Assembly: GCF_000276665.1 (NCBI RefSeq)
Contig: NW_004955417.1
Span: 11,719,656-11,783,655, forward strand
Length of the DNA: 64,000 nt
Source of the DNA: Chinchilla lanigera
Lineage: Eukaryota > Chordata > Mammalia > Rodentia > Chinchillidae
Direction of reading: 5' to 3'
Shown: positions 22,260 through 33,767 of the stretch, piece by piece
Layout: every line of letters begins with the position of its first letter
How positions within the stretch are numbered: the first letter of the stretch is position 1
Translations under genes and position numbers: made by a program
Notes under the pieces: model-generated
Databases searched by the model: none
The model's input: only the letters and a program-made list of their open reading frames with translations
Told to the model about the DNA's origin: nothing

Positions 22260-23759
22260 AATTCTCACTCATGCAGTATTCACCTCTTAAGTCATTATCT
22301 GTAAAACATTTGTCTCCTTTCTTCATCTAGCAGGGTGAAGTGGGACTGTTTCCCCAAACCGAGGTTTTAATGGGGTTCATTTCACTTTTGCAAAAGAAGT
22401 ACGTATTTGGGAGGAAGTAAATCCCCTTTACAAGGAGTGCATTCTCACCAGCCCTTGAACAGTAGTTCTGCCACTGCCTAAAAATGTTAGCAACCTGTGT
22501 ACTTCAGAAAATCAGAGCAAGGAGTTTTATTAATAACAATATCCCATCATAAGACTATCTCCCTACCATTTCCTGTGGTATATTTGTTGTTGGATTACAG
22601 AAAATAAAAGAATAACTTAGGAAAAACTTATGATTGCTAGATAAGATTGGAAAAATTCAGACTCACCCTGAAAAGCAAATGCCTTTGGAGTAAAGAGGAG
22701 GAAATTGACCCCTTTTTGTAAAGTCTCCTGACTCATAAGGAAGGACAGGCTGCTCTGATTGGGAGGGGTCAGTACCAGTTGTATCCTCAGCCACCTTGCA
22801 GACTAAGTCTCCTGAGGCTGCAGGTGGAAGTCTGTGGCTGAGGACGTGACTCAGAAGTGGCAGCCAAAATTCCATGAATCTGTTCTCTCTGGCAGGTGGT
22901 GGAGGTATTGAAAGGGCTGGGCCTTGACAGCAGGGGAGCCTGGTCCAAAACCTGAGGGAGTCTTAGCATGGAAAAGCTGACATTTGGCCTGGAAAGCAAA
23001 TTCCAGGCACATGTGGCAATGTTGTTGCTATTTTACAAGAATGCTCAGGAAAAAGAATTAGAAGCTGCCAACCCCAGGTCATCTGCATCCTGCCCTAGCT
23101 CTGCCCAGGGTCAGAGGCAGGGGAACACTGAGCTTTTCTCCCCAAAGTATCTCACGCACTCGACTGAGGGGCTCATCCCTCTGCTGTCCACCCTGCCACT
23201 TCTGGAGTGCCCATAGCACAGAAGTTCATTTTTTACCCTTTGCAGTTGTTGAGACTCTAGGGCTTCCCAAAATAATGCCCTAGATCACCAAATCAAATTT
23301 GTAGGGTTACAAAGGGAATAACTTTTTATTGAGATTGAGTTATCAAAATATTTTTAAACTGATGAGATAGAAGCATGTGTGTATACCTGATCAGTCCATT
23401 ACATAACAAGATTTAGTGGCAGATCTAATAACTAATGTAATTTCAAAGTTGTGATGAATGTGAAAAACTCTGTAATAACTGGAATGTGAGGTACAAATAC
23501 CTAACTCCTGCTGCTGTCCCGAGGCACAGGTGCTCCTAGTACCACTCAGGTTTGTGGCTTATGGTCAAGCACAGGCTCTTTCAGTTCAAGGTTACTAAAA
23601 ACTAACAAGAATTGTCCTCTGCCAAGCTCATATACCCCTAGATTTAGAACTCCAGCTCACGCTAGCTGGTTTTCTGTGTTGTTCCTCATTAGCAGTCATA
23701 CATCATTGCTTGACTTCTAGAATATCAAGTAACCAGAATGTCTCCCTCACCATGGCATT
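22260..23759. other. Unannotated sequence, GC-richer in 22660-23220
   Basis: Frames of 70-82 residues occur on both strands at 22663-23216 and overlap each other. None resembles a known protein. The local GC rise may mark a functional non-coding element or simply chance. Confidence 0.35.
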
Positions 23760-24010
23760 GCTATTTGACAAAACATAAGAAAGGGGTGGAACAATTTGGA
23801 GGGACTTTTATATAGTGAAAGTTTTATAAACATTTTATCATTTAATTCAATTTTCACACATTTCACAAATTTCAAATTCCCCCATGGATTTTGGTGTGTA
23901 AAAGTATGTTGCCAAGATCTGCTATATCCAAGAGCCCTCAGAGGGCTTGGGAAGCTTAGCCAATGACTGTAGCTGGTGAACATTAGAATGGGATTAGAAC
24001 CAAGAACCCT
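23760..24010 (-). mobile_element. MIR SINE, antisense, with a foreign 42-base insertion
   Basis: 'atcatttaattcaattttca', then 'gagggcttgggaagcttagc' and 'gtagctggtgaacattag' follow the antisense MIR order. Between the two parts lies a non-MIR stretch, 23891-23932, that recurs at 24916-24957. Confidence 0.6.
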
Positions 24011-24114
24011 ATACCAATATGGTTCCTTAAGTTTGTCTCATCCCCTTGAGTGATTTAGCCATTGTGCTAAAGACAGATTCTATGTAAAATTTATCAGAGT
24101 CTTACTTGTAAGGT

Positions 24115-24280
24115 AATACAGTAAGGGTTACAACACAGTGGTTAAATTCACAGGCTCAGGGGATACATATCCACCTCTACATCTTGCTTTTCAACTTAGA
24201 GCAAGTTGTTTTGCTTCTTTGACTCTCGTTGCACTCACTAGGTTTTTGTGATGATCCCATGATTTAATTTGGGTAAATGC
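24115..24280 (+). mobile_element. MIR SINE, sense
   Basis: 'acagtggttaaattcacagg' followed by 'ttagagcaagttgttttgct' and a terminal gggtaaatg region match the sense MIR plan. It lies just downstream of an antisense MIR, an arrangement repeated at 27570-27867. Confidence 0.7.
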
Positions 24281-24359
24281 TATTATTTCCAGAAGTCACA
24301 TAGAAAGCAGCTTATTACTTACGGTCGTACTTTGCATGCATTATACCATCTCATCTCAG

Positions 24360-24620
24360 TCTTGTTCTATGTATCCATTCTCTATGGTAAAACTAGACTG
24401 CTTTCAGATGAAAACTGTAATTGCCATTTTCTTGCTTCAAATGGTTCAATGGTACCTCACTGACTTCTTGAGAAAGTCTAAACTCAGGCAAGTGATCATG
24501 CCTCTTTCTGATTTTCCTCTTGCTTTAGTCCCAACCTTTTCCTTTGTATTCCAAGCATACTGAAGTATTTGAATTTTCTGAGTGTCTCCTGTTCTCTGTA
24601 GCAAACACTACAGAACATAA
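24360..24620 (+). mobile_element. L2 LINE fragment, sense
   Basis: 'ttcaaatggttcaatggtac' and 'tgagaaagtctaaactcagg', then 'gattttcctcttgctttagt', follow the L2 ORF2 C-terminal text (the part encoding the end of the RT domain). Frames are broken. Confidence 0.6.
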
Positions 24621-25455
24621 TAATTATTTTGCTATTCCTCCTTATGAAAGAATATAACATGTATTAACTGGTACCATAGCAAATACATCTTTTGAGTAGG
24701 TTGGGATACTCTCAGGTTCTTTGGGGGAATAAATACTAATATGATCATTACCTTTTCAAATTGGTGGATGTAAGGCCAACCATTGATATTCATCATGTGA
24801 CACCAATCTGGATGATTTTTATTCTGATAATCAGTGTCACCATTGGCTGAGAGAAAATATATTGAGGGCTCTTGGGATCCAAGGCACGAATAATTCCTAC
24901 TATTACCTTTGGAATTTGGTGTGTAAAGATATGATGCCAAGATCTGCTATATCTAAGTAGTATCATGAGTGGACCTTCTAACTGTTGAGAATGGCAGAAT
25001 AGGATGATTAAAATAAGATGAGTCTTTGATGACTAGTGGGAATTATGAAATTAGCTTTCTAACCTTCCTCCATACATTTATTATGTAAGATAATAATTAT
25101 ATTATTATTTGAAATACACTTGGTTTATGGTTTCTTGTGTGTGAAAGTCTGATATATCCCCTCACCTTTGTCCTTTGCAGCTGTATTTCTTTGCACAAAT
25201 TACCCCATGTCTGCCCCACTTACTATTTACCCTATCAACTCTTACTTGAGTACCAAACTTTCCACCCTCTTATTACCAGTGGGGTCTATATGATGCAGCC
25301 TGGTAAATCAAATAAAATACAAATTTATCTGAGAGATTTTGAACAGCTATGGTTTTCCCAATTTTTTTTAAAAAAGCATAGGTTACTGCCCTGTCCTTTC
25401 CATCTACATTCATCTGGTTTTAAAATAGAAGTAGCTGCAGCCACATAGTGATATT
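24621..25455. other. Unannotated sequence with a 42-base repeat unit
   Basis: No gene recognised. The 103-residue plus-strand frame at 25137-25448 and the 102-residue minus-strand frame at 24632-24940 have no family features. 24916-24957 repeats 23891-23932. Confidence 0.45.
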
Positions 25456-25867
25456 TGTTGTAACCTGACCAAAGCGACGCCATCTTGTTCTGTATGCGCC
25501 ATTTCCCCTCACCCTCCAGTCACCCATTGTACCCTCAAAACCCCCCTGCTAAAAATCCTCTGCTACAGTTCCCAGGCAATGCAAAAACCACAAGAGCCAA
25601 CTTGTTAACTTGATGTTCTTGTGAAAAGCATCGGTTCTGAGAATTATAACCACCAAAAGTACCTAGCACTCTGCAAAGACAAGATCTGGGTATTGAATGC
25701 CCCCCTTTGTGGTTTCTCACTTTATAAGCTCCGTGCTGCTTCTCCTCGGCGCGCAGCATGCAGAGCCCATCTGTACTCTGTGCCGCTGGGTACCAGCTTA
25801 AATAAAGCGCTAATTTTTGCAAAGAGACGTCTCATTCTTTTTGGGGGTCCTTTTTCCTCGTAGAGTA
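25456..25867 (+). mobile_element. ERV solo LTR, class I-like
   Basis: It has the layout of a gammaretrovirus-like LTR: TGTTGTAACC start, a C-rich U3, a TATAAG box at 25723-25728, a CpG-rich stretch (25745-25760), AATAAA at 25801-25806, then a short U5. A 5-base repeat atatt flanks it at 25451-25455 and 25868-25872. The end reads GAGTA rather than the usual CA, so the exact right edge is uncertain. No internal genes adjoin it. CpGs are unusually well kept, suggesting a younger age than the MaLR LTRs. Confidence 0.65.
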
Positions 25868-26219
25868 ATATTGAGATGAGATGCTTTCTGGAAAGGCCAA
25901 GAGTATTTCAGAGACGTCCACACTGTCATCACAGAGCTCTGAAACAGTATCAATAATTGCCTACCAGAGTTTTTTAATTGAGCGGGAAAAACACTTGTCT
26001 GTTTAAGCCAATAGCTGTTTTCTATTGCTCTATGCCACGTGTATTCCTTACAAAGATAGAAAATATTTATTGAACACTGGATTAAGCACTAGTTTTCTCA
26101 CTAGTAAAAATGGCCTCAAGAGATTTCCACTTTCAGTAAGTATGATAAACAGATTATGGCCCTTTTTAACAAATGAAAAAAGTCAGATTAAAGCATTATG
26201 TTTTAAAGACATAATGTGA
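25868..26219. other. Unannotated sequence
   Basis: No gene or named repeat. The 64-residue frame at 26025-26219 has no recognisable feature. Confidence 0.4.
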
Positions 26220-27480
26220 AAACCGAACTGTGAAGATGAACTAAAATTCCAGAGAATGAAAGATGGTTAAGATTTTAGATGACAACCACAGGTAAAATTA
26301 AAAACTCATTAGACAAGGTTAGCAACAGATTGGTTACCATGGATGAAAGGAATTAGTGGCCTAAAAGTTAAGTCCATAAAAATATACCAGAACTGAAACA
26401 CAAGAGAAAAGAGGAAAGCAAAATTATTGCATAACAGACAAACAGGAAATAAATATATATGCAAATGATGTTCCAAAATGAGAAGAGACAGACTGTCAGA
26501 TGTAATGACTAAAAGTTTTCCAACACTAAAAATATTAATTCACACAATCAAGAAGCTCAGCAAACTCAAAGTAGTACAAATGTATATGAATATATATGTA
26601 CATGATTATCAAATTTCTAATATTGAATGCATAAAGATAATTTTAGAAGCATTGATCAGAAAGAAACTAAAAACAAATTGATATCAAAGAGACAGAAGTG
26701 ACTTACACATGATTTCTCAAAGGAAATGATGGAAGCCAGAAGAAAATAGAGTAATATCCTTAAAATAAGAAGAAAAGCAAATAATCTCTTTAAGGGGCCA
26801 AGTGGGAAAAAAAATGCAAGTACTCTTCAAGACTGAAGACAAGATAAAAATACTTTTATAAAACAACAACCAAGGATATTAATCACCAGTATATTTTTTC
26901 TGTAGGGAATGTTGAAGGAACTTCTTCAAGCAAAATAAAGTGATTTCAGATGGATAAATGGAAGAAACAAAGTGGGAAAAAGAGAGTCCTAGAAAGAGTA
27001 TATATGTGGTTAAATAAGCAAATATTATATATAAATATATATGTGAGCATAGAAGTATATGCTTGCTGTAGCAACAGTTATAATTGTGTCTTTTCAACTT
27101 TCAAATATGTATACAACTAAAATATATGACAAAATAATAAAAGCAAAGGAAGGCAAAGAGGTAAACTGAATTAAAATGTCTAAGGCTATAAAAATGATAC
27201 AGGCCAAATTTTGCACTAGATTCTGATATGTCATGCCATAAACATTAGGGTAAACACTAAAGCAAAACAAAATAGTATATGTCAATAAAAAATTAAAGAA
27301 AGAAAAGTGAATGATAAATACATATTTGATTAACCAATAAAGAGATAGAAAAAGTAAATTAATATAAAACACATGGTCTAAATAGGAAAATCAAAATTAA
27401 TAAGATGGTAGATAGGAGCCCTACTACATCTATACATACATTAAATCTAAACAGATTGCATACTAAATTACTTTATCTAT
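26220..27480 (+). mobile_element. Old L1 or HAL1-like fragment, sense
   Basis: 'acaatcaagaagctcagcaa', 'atgatttctcaaaggaaatg' and 'gggaatgttgaaggaacttc' occur in the order of an old mammalian L1 region that lies upstream of a long AT-rich stretch. Very A-rich, with frames broken. The 92-residue minus-strand frame at 27094-27372 is a by-product. Confidence 0.6.
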
Positions 27481-27502
27481 AATTACATTAACCTAAGTGG
27501 AC

Positions 27503-27565
27503 TAATATTCTAATACAATAAAAATAAAAAATAAATAAATAATATTCTAATACAATAAAAATAAA
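27503..27565 (+). repeat. Short tandem duplication (26-base unit)
   Basis: taatattctaatacaataaa plus six more bases occurs at 27503-27528 and 27540-27565, separated by an AAATAAAT run. A local slippage duplication. Confidence 0.9.
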
Positions 27566-27569
27566 TTTC

Positions 27570-27655
27570 TATTTTATAGATGAGGAAATTTATCCTCTGA
27601 GGGCTTGTGAAAACTAGTCAAGACTACAGTTGGTGAGCATCAGAATCAGGATTAG
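27570..27655 (-). mobile_element. MIR SINE, antisense
   Basis: 'ttttatagatgaggaaattt' followed by 'ggtgagcatcagaatcagga' and 'ttagaacctagaactct' is antisense MIR. About 130 bases downstream a sense MIR begins, as at 23760-24280. Confidence 0.7.
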
Positions 27656-27784
27656 AACCTAGAACTCTATTCAATTATCCTTCTTCCTCAAGTTCGTCTT
27701 AGCAGCTTGGGGGACTTAGTTATTGTCTTATAGTCAGGTACCATGTGATGCTTATTGGAGATTTACTTCTACATCAACATGGTA

Positions 27785-27868
27785 AGGATTATAGGATAGT
27801 AGTTAAGCTCAAAGACTGTGGAGACAGACGTTCCACACCCAGTTCTACCATTTATGCTTTAATGTAAT
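27785..27868 (+). mobile_element. MIR SINE 5' part, sense, cut by LTR
   Basis: 'gatagtagttaagctcaaag' and 'cacacccagttctaccattt' are the 5' third of MIR. The element stops where the MaLR LTR begins at 27869. Confidence 0.65.
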
Positions 27869-28492
27869 TGTTTTAGTTATTTTCTCATTGCTGGGAAGAA
27901 ATACTCAACACCCACAAGTTAAAGGAAGAAAAGTTTATTTTAGCTCATAGTTTGTGGAGGTTTCAGTGCATTGCTAGCTGGTTCCAAGGCAGGGCAGCAT
28001 GGCAGAAGGGCTTGGCAGAGGAGAAATAGTTCATGATGTGGCAAGCAGGAGGCAGCAAGCTTGCCTTCCACCTTTCCCCTTATTCCAGTGATGGTGAACC
28101 TTTTAGAGAAGACTACCCAAACTGCAATCCAAAACCCACGTATTTATCACAAAGTGCCAACACTGCAATTAAACCAGAATACTGAAGTTTTAGTTTTCAG
28201 GAAACAACTCATACATTAACACCTTTTGTCTTAAAATAAAAACAAATATTATGACATGCATACTGTAGGTTCACCACCACTACTCTATTCCATTGAGGCT
28301 ACAAGACTATTGGTTGGTGGTACCCATACCCAGAGTGAGCCTTCCCATTATCCACACCCAGAATTATGCCAAATCAATCAATGGACTAATTTAATTCATA
28401 TTTACAAAACTTAAATCCGGCCACCTCCAAAAAGCCCCACCTATGAGTGCATGAGGCTTGGGAGCGATATCTAGATACAAGCCACACAGTTA
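27869..28492 (-). mobile_element. MaLR LTR, antisense, interrupted by hAT-like element
   Basis: It starts TGTTTTAG-TTATTTTCTC, with 'tttagctcatagtttgtgga' and 'ggtttcagtgcattgctagc' following the same order as the LTR at 16558. It continues after the insertion with 'ccattgaggctacaagacta', 'ccggccacctccaaaaag' and 'gatatctagatacaagc'. The right edge is approximate. Confidence 0.85.
28086..28282 (+). mobile_element. Non-autonomous hAT-like DNA transposon (about 197 bp)
   Basis: It begins CAGTGATGGTGAACCTTTTA and ends AGGTTCACCACCACTA, giving inverted termini of about 15 bases with a terminal CA(G)TG pattern typical of hAT elements. The flanking 8-mers ccttattc (28078-28085) and ctctattc (28283-28290) match at 6 of 8 positions, as expected for a decayed 8-base hAT TSD. 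It lies inside an MaLR LTR, whose sequence resumes afterwards. No transposase is encoded, so it depended on an enzyme in trans. Confidence 0.75.
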
Positions 28493-29059
28493 TCAAAATA
28501 ATTCATTTTACTTCCCCTTCAGAATCAGTGACCACATTATATTCTGTAGGGATCATATTAGCAGAATATCACAACTTAAGGAGGACATAGACTAATTGGG
28601 GAAAAATAATTTAGACAGTAATTATGTCCTATGTGAAACACTTGAAGAGAATAAAAAAATTAAATTGAAAAATGATAGTCTAAAGTCAGAAGGTTATTAC
28701 AACTACTGTTTTTGAACCCCTAACTTATTTTATAGAAGAAAGATCTATTGTATTGTAAATATTTTGAAGTCAGAACAGGGACAAATGTTTGAGCATCACG
28801 GGGAGAGCATCTCCTTTAAATGCTAATTATTGGTTCATGAGAGATGAATCATTTGCTCCTGGAACAAATGTGTATTGAATTGCAAATATATTTCCCATAG
28901 TCTAGCACAGAGGACAAATATATACCACTATATAACAAAATGAATATTCAAATAATTACGTCACTCACAAGGTGATGTTGAATTTTAGAGGAGAGAGGGA
29001 TGGGTGAGGAGTAAGGAGTGAGGAAGCGAGTTTAAAAGCAAAACCTTTGAGTCTTCTCA
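28493..29059. other. Unannotated AT-rich sequence
   Basis: No gene or clear repeat. 28860-28925 weakly resembles antisense L2. Confidence 0.4.
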
Positions 29060-30075
29060 CCCACAAGCCTGCTGTTCCTCCTACATCCTTCATGGAAATG
29101 AGCAATGCTGCCAACTACCCAGTTATTCCAGGTGATAGTCTGAGAGCCCACACTGACTTCCCCTTCTCTCTCACCCTCATATTCAATCTGTTAGTCAGCT
29201 TTCCATCACTATAACAAATATTTGAAATAACCAGTTTATCAAGAGTAAAGGTCTACTTTGCTTCACAGTTTTGGAGGCTTCAGTATGTGATCAGTTGGCT
29301 CCACTGCTTTTGGGCCTATGGAAAGACAGTGTATTAGAGCAGGGAGTATATGACAGAACAAAGCCATTCCTCTGATGGATGAGATGCAGAAAAGAGATGA
29401 GACCAAAGTCTCACCATGCTCTTCAAAGGCATGCTCCCAATAACTCAAAGACCTCCCCCTAGGCCCCACCTCTTGAAGCTCACACCATCTTCCAGTAACA
29501 CTAAACTGGGGACCAGACCTTTAAATATCCTATGTTCAAACTCAAACAAATATTTTCATTCCTGTTACTACTGCTGATTTGAGGCCCCTATATCCTTTGC
29601 CTGAATAGTCTCATAGCATTCTATCTTCCTGTCTCTAGCTTTGGCCTCCTCAAATCTGATTTCACACAGACTTTTCTAAAGTAAAAAATCAGGTGATGTA
29701 AATGTCCTACATAAAGGTCTTCATAAGCTCATGGTATTCAGAAAACACCTCACTCATTAGCAAGGATGTGAGGCTTTTACTTCTTTGGCTTCTGCCCATC
29801 CAACCAGCTCATCTCAGGAAGCTTTCCATTTTTGTGTGCCTATCATTCCAACAGTAACTGGCCCACTGTAGTGGCTGTCAGCTACACTGTTCCTCATATC
29901 CATGTCACCATTTACCAGGTTTCATTTATCTGAAACACTCACAGCTCAGTCATCTGAGAATGCTACTCACCATCCAGATAGCAGCTACAGTACCAGTTCT
30001 TTAAATGCTCCTTGACTCCCACACATGGATGATGTACAACTTCTTCCTTTGCTCATCTGCTTTCTGCAGATCTCT
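29060..30075 (+). mobile_element. L2 LINE fragment, sense, split by MaLR LTR
   Basis: Before the LTR: 'aagcctgctgttcctcctac', 'ccttctctctcaccctcata' and 'ttcaatctgttag', the L2 ORF2 text. After it: 'tatcttcctgtctctagctt', 'ttttctaaagtaaaaaatca' and 'tcttcataagctcatggta' continue the same L2. Frames are broken and non-functional. Confidence 0.65.
29189..29555 (-). mobile_element. MaLR LTR, antisense, inside L2
   Basis: 'tgttagtcagctttccatca', 'cacagttttggaggcttcag' and 'gatcagttggctccactgct' are the complement of an MaLR 3' end, and 'cctaggccccacctcttgaa' marks the middle. L2 sequence lies on both sides. The 68-residue minus-strand frame inside is translated LTR. Confidence 0.75.
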
Positions 30076-30144
30076 AAGATAATTTCTGGTTTTCCTTTTC
30101 ATTTGACAGACCTGGAGCATCTAAGAAATGTGAACAATTTGTAT

Positions 30145-30365
30145 AACAATGATTAAAATGTTTAACTTTGGGGTCAGACTGCCCCCAAAGACAGTCAGGT
30201 TTGAACTCTGGCTACCTTTCCTATTAGCTATATATTTTTGGTTTATTCATCTCCTTGAGCTTCTGTTTCATCATCTGCACAGTTCAAATAATGATGCCTC
30301 ATAAGATCATTGTAAAAATTCAAATGAGAAACAGACTGGCATATAGTAATTTCTTAATGAATGTG
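30145..30365 (+). mobile_element. MIR SINE, sense, nearly full length
   Basis: 'ttaactttggggtcagactg', 'caggtttgaactctggctac', 'cttctgtttcatcatctgca' and 'catataagtaatttctt'-like text follow the complete MIR order. Good landmark preservation for an element of this age. Confidence 0.75.
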
Positions 30366-31904
30366 ACCTATAATTATTATGGTACATAGTATTATCTCTG
30401 CATCCAGAAGATGATACAAGATAGCTCCTCAATAAACACTTAATGTAATTTTTCTGACTTTACACACTGCGAGAAAGTTTTACATTGGAATACACACATA
30501 CACACAATGTCATGAAAATCAGAATTTGAAAAATTCACTTTTCAGGGACATCACTTCTATCACAGAGATCCATTTTTCATTATCAAAGAGGAAATTTGTC
30601 CCATAGACTAGTCTCTTACTTCTACATTCTTGGTGCAGCATTTTAGGAAGAATTCTATGCCCTAAACTAAGCAAGTTGCTGCCTTAGTGACACTTACCAA
30701 AAAGTGATTAAGGGTACATTTGGGAATCAAAATATTAATCCATGTCATCTGACTGCTCTGTTTAGTATTAAGTTTTCATGTAACTTAAATTGTCTGTGTG
30801 ATCCAATTCAGAAATATAAAAACTGTCTCTCAAGAAAAAAGTCTATTTACTGTGAACTTCATGACTTTAGAATTTGATGCAAAAAAAGTTATATAATATA
30901 GTCTTTGTAATGACTATTCTTGACCTGTCTGAGTTACCTCATCACATTAAGATCATCTAAGCCTAATAAGTTAGAAAGTTGTTTTTATTTTTATGGACTT
31001 TGGAAAATACTGCTTGAAGTGTACTTTTTTCTTTATATTTTTAAGGAAGCTTTCACAGCATGATGGCCAAATTATTTGAAAAATTTATCCTTGTGGTGAT
31101 GTCATTTTCAAAGGAAAACATACTTGGGATATGAAGTATTCCCATCAGGAACGCCAAGATCTTACATCTGTACTTTTAACCCCAAGGGGTTATCAAATGA
31201 TAGTAGTTGATTGTAAAAGGGATGACTTCTAATGGGGTGTTGGCAGGCGGGCTGGCTACAGTCAGAGGTCACTGCACAAATATTTATAGAGGAAACGAAG
31301 GCTTCATTTTTGCTTTCACTATCAGACAGCATTCACAACTGTGCAAAGAAAGACAAATGCTCAGGATTAAGACCCCCTGTACATGAGAAAAACCAGAGAT
31401 CAATAACCCTGTTGGCAGAATCTTACATGGTGTCAAATGCCAGTCAACAGCTATACAATGTGGGCTGTCTAAAGGATTTGCATAACGAAAAGAGAAAATA
31501 GCCTAAATAAATAAGAAAAGCCAAGCCAAGAAGTTTGAACAAATATGCATCATCTGCTCAAATAGAACATAAAGAAGTTTTTGTTGAATGTGTACACATT
31601 AATGACAAAGCTACGTGGAAACATTTATTTGTTGATGATTTCAAGATAACAATTTCAGATTCAGTAGCAACATTTTTATTTCCTCCAGGACAAATATCCA
31701 TCTGATCTGCTGTTTACTCACAGAGTAAGATGTGTGCGGTCGTTTTACACACCTGCATGAGAAAAGTGGAAAAGGAAAATCAGGAAAAATTTGGTTCCAG
31801 ATGGGCCTTGAGTTGGCTCATTGAGGACATAACAGGAAGTGGCAGCTAGAAGTAGACTTAAAGGCAAGAAAGACTCAAATTGAAAGCCATTCCCTGCTCT
31901 TTGC
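30366..31904. other. Unannotated sequence including a conserved-looking block (31210-31500)
   Basis: No repeat recognised. The 89-residue frame at 31232-31501 has no domain I know. Within it, ATTTGCAT at 31476-31483 is a perfect octamer (POU-factor) motif, in a CpG-containing, repeat-free stretch. That fits a conserved non-coding element better than an exon, but is unproven. Confidence 0.4.
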
Positions 31905-32045
31905 TAGTTCTGCTTTGCCAAAACTTCTCTAAACTCCATTTTCCTCTTCTGTAAAATGGGGACAGTCCAAAGGGTCATTGTGAGGATGAAGTGAGATCAC
32001 GACAGTTAAACTTTTAGCATGTTTCCTGACATTCAGACATTATTC
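31905..32045 (+). mobile_element. MIR SINE, sense, 3' part
   Basis: 'aaactccattttcctcttct', 'gtaaaatggggacagtccaa' and 'gtgaggatgaagtgagatca' are MIR core and 3' text. Confidence 0.75.
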
Positions 32046-33095
32046 CAAAATAGTGGTTATTGTACTATGGAATTAGTGACTAGGGAAAGAGTCACCTTCT
32101 ATTCCATTTGGTTCACAAAGTGCAACCTGATTTTTCTGAGAGTGTTGACAAGTTTTCTCAGTGGCCAGTGTCAATGTTTTCAAGCCTAATATGAGAGCCA
32201 GAAGAACCCAGACACCAGACTGCACAGCTATAAAGGAGAAAAGGCCCTTAAGGCCAAGACCAAAGGCTGTGAGTCTGGCTGATGAGACAGTTGATGTTGA
32301 TTCTTTGGTTCATTGCTATGGGAGATGACTACTGCAGGAAAGACAGGCCCGAGATGATGGCAGCTGAAATGATATTTCTGGGATAAGTCACAGAATAATC
32401 ACATCAGACCACATGGGATTGCACAATCCTGCTAGGCAGCTGACTTTCTTCATTATGCAGATCGGAAGGCAGTAATTCAGGATTTACTAGTTCACTTCCT
32501 GGTATCAGAAAATAAAACACTACTAGTAAATAGCAAGGCTTGTAGTTGACTGGCAGCCCATGAATCTTTGGGAAAAATAAAGCTTCAAAAACAACAAAAT
32601 ATAAGTTTCATGAAGCAGTAACTTTTTATACTAACCCATTGGGAAAATTTATACTTTATATATGTCGCAATTACCTTACAACAGCAAAGTAAAATGTTGA
32701 ATGGCTACCTCTAAGTTGAAAAGAACTCATCTTTTATGAAATCAATTATTTCCTAGATATAAACTGCGTCTGATAATTTTATGTTGAATTGGGCATTTTT
32801 ACAAAGAGGTGTGACATCTTGAACATGTGATATTTATATTTGTGTATTGCATGCCTCGACCACTCCATAAATTCATACTCCATTCACATAACATTCGATA
32901 TTAGATATTATTAAAATACTAAGCCAAAATTGGGCTTCGTTCTTTATAATAAATGTGTGCAACTAGTAATCTTCAAGAATCATGGTGCAAAAGTCACGAT
33001 GCAACCATTATGCAACAAAGCCAGATAAGCTTTTAACTTGGAGTACTCTACAAGAACAATTCATGATGACATGAGTAGACACAGCTCTTCCCTAA

Positions 33096-33096
<1 letters not shown>
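32046..33096. other. Unannotated sequence without recognisable gene
   Basis: No repeat family or meaningful reading frame detected. Some stretches are repeat-free and could be conserved, but this needs alignment. Confidence 0.4.

Positions 33097-33129
<33 letters not shown>
33097..33129 (+). repeat. (TG)n microsatellite
   Basis: About 16 uninterrupted TG units. Confidence 0.97.
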
Positions 33130-33131
<2 letters not shown>

Positions 33132-33372
33132 CTGTGTGTAACTAGAGGATAATATGTGAAAAACCTGCAATAGACAACATTTCCTATATCCCTACTTTAC
33201 TGCATCATTATGTTGCTTTTACAATTAAAATAATATAAAATGAAAGAAATTATTCAATTTTCTGGCTCAGTAAACAGAATATAGTGACTTCTTGGGATGA
33301 CTGAGGATCACATAGAACTCCCAGTTAACATCCCAGCATCCAAGAGAAAGGTCATAAGGAGTGGTGACCTTA

Positions 33373-33756
33373 TGCACTAGTTTTCCATTGCTATGAGAAA
33401 ATACCTGGAAAAATCCATTTAAAAGGAAGAAGGATTTATTTTGTCTCATGGCTTCAGGGGTTTCAGTCCATGGTTTGTTGGCTCCATTGTTTTGGGTCTG
33501 TGAAGACAGAGCATCAAGGTAGGGACATATGGTTGAGCAAAGCCATTCACCTCTTGTCAGCCAGGAAGCAAAGCGAGAGGAAAGGGCCAGGGCCCTACAA
33601 CCCCCCTCAAGGACCCGCCCCCAAAGATCTAACTTCTTTCCATGGTCTCCACCTCCTAAAGGTCCCACCACTTTCCAAGAAACCCATCAGCAGGCAACCA
33701 AGTCTTTAATGTAAGGATCTCTGAGGGACATTTAATATCTAAACTATATGATCCCA
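33373..33756 (-). mobile_element. MaLR LTR, antisense
   Basis: The plus strand starts TGCACTAG-TTTTCCATTG, with 'ggatttattttgtctcatgg', 'ggtttcagtccatggtttgt' and 'ttggctccattgttttgggt', the complement of an MaLR 3' end. It ends near the complement of TGGGATCATATAG. The 134-residue minus-strand frame (33267-33671) runs through it and is not a gene. Confidence 0.8.
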
Positions 33757-33767
33757 GGTATGTCTAG

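Noticed and set aside
33267..33671. 134-codon minus-strand frame
   Set aside because: Runs mostly within an antisense MaLR LTR, with no recognisable protein.
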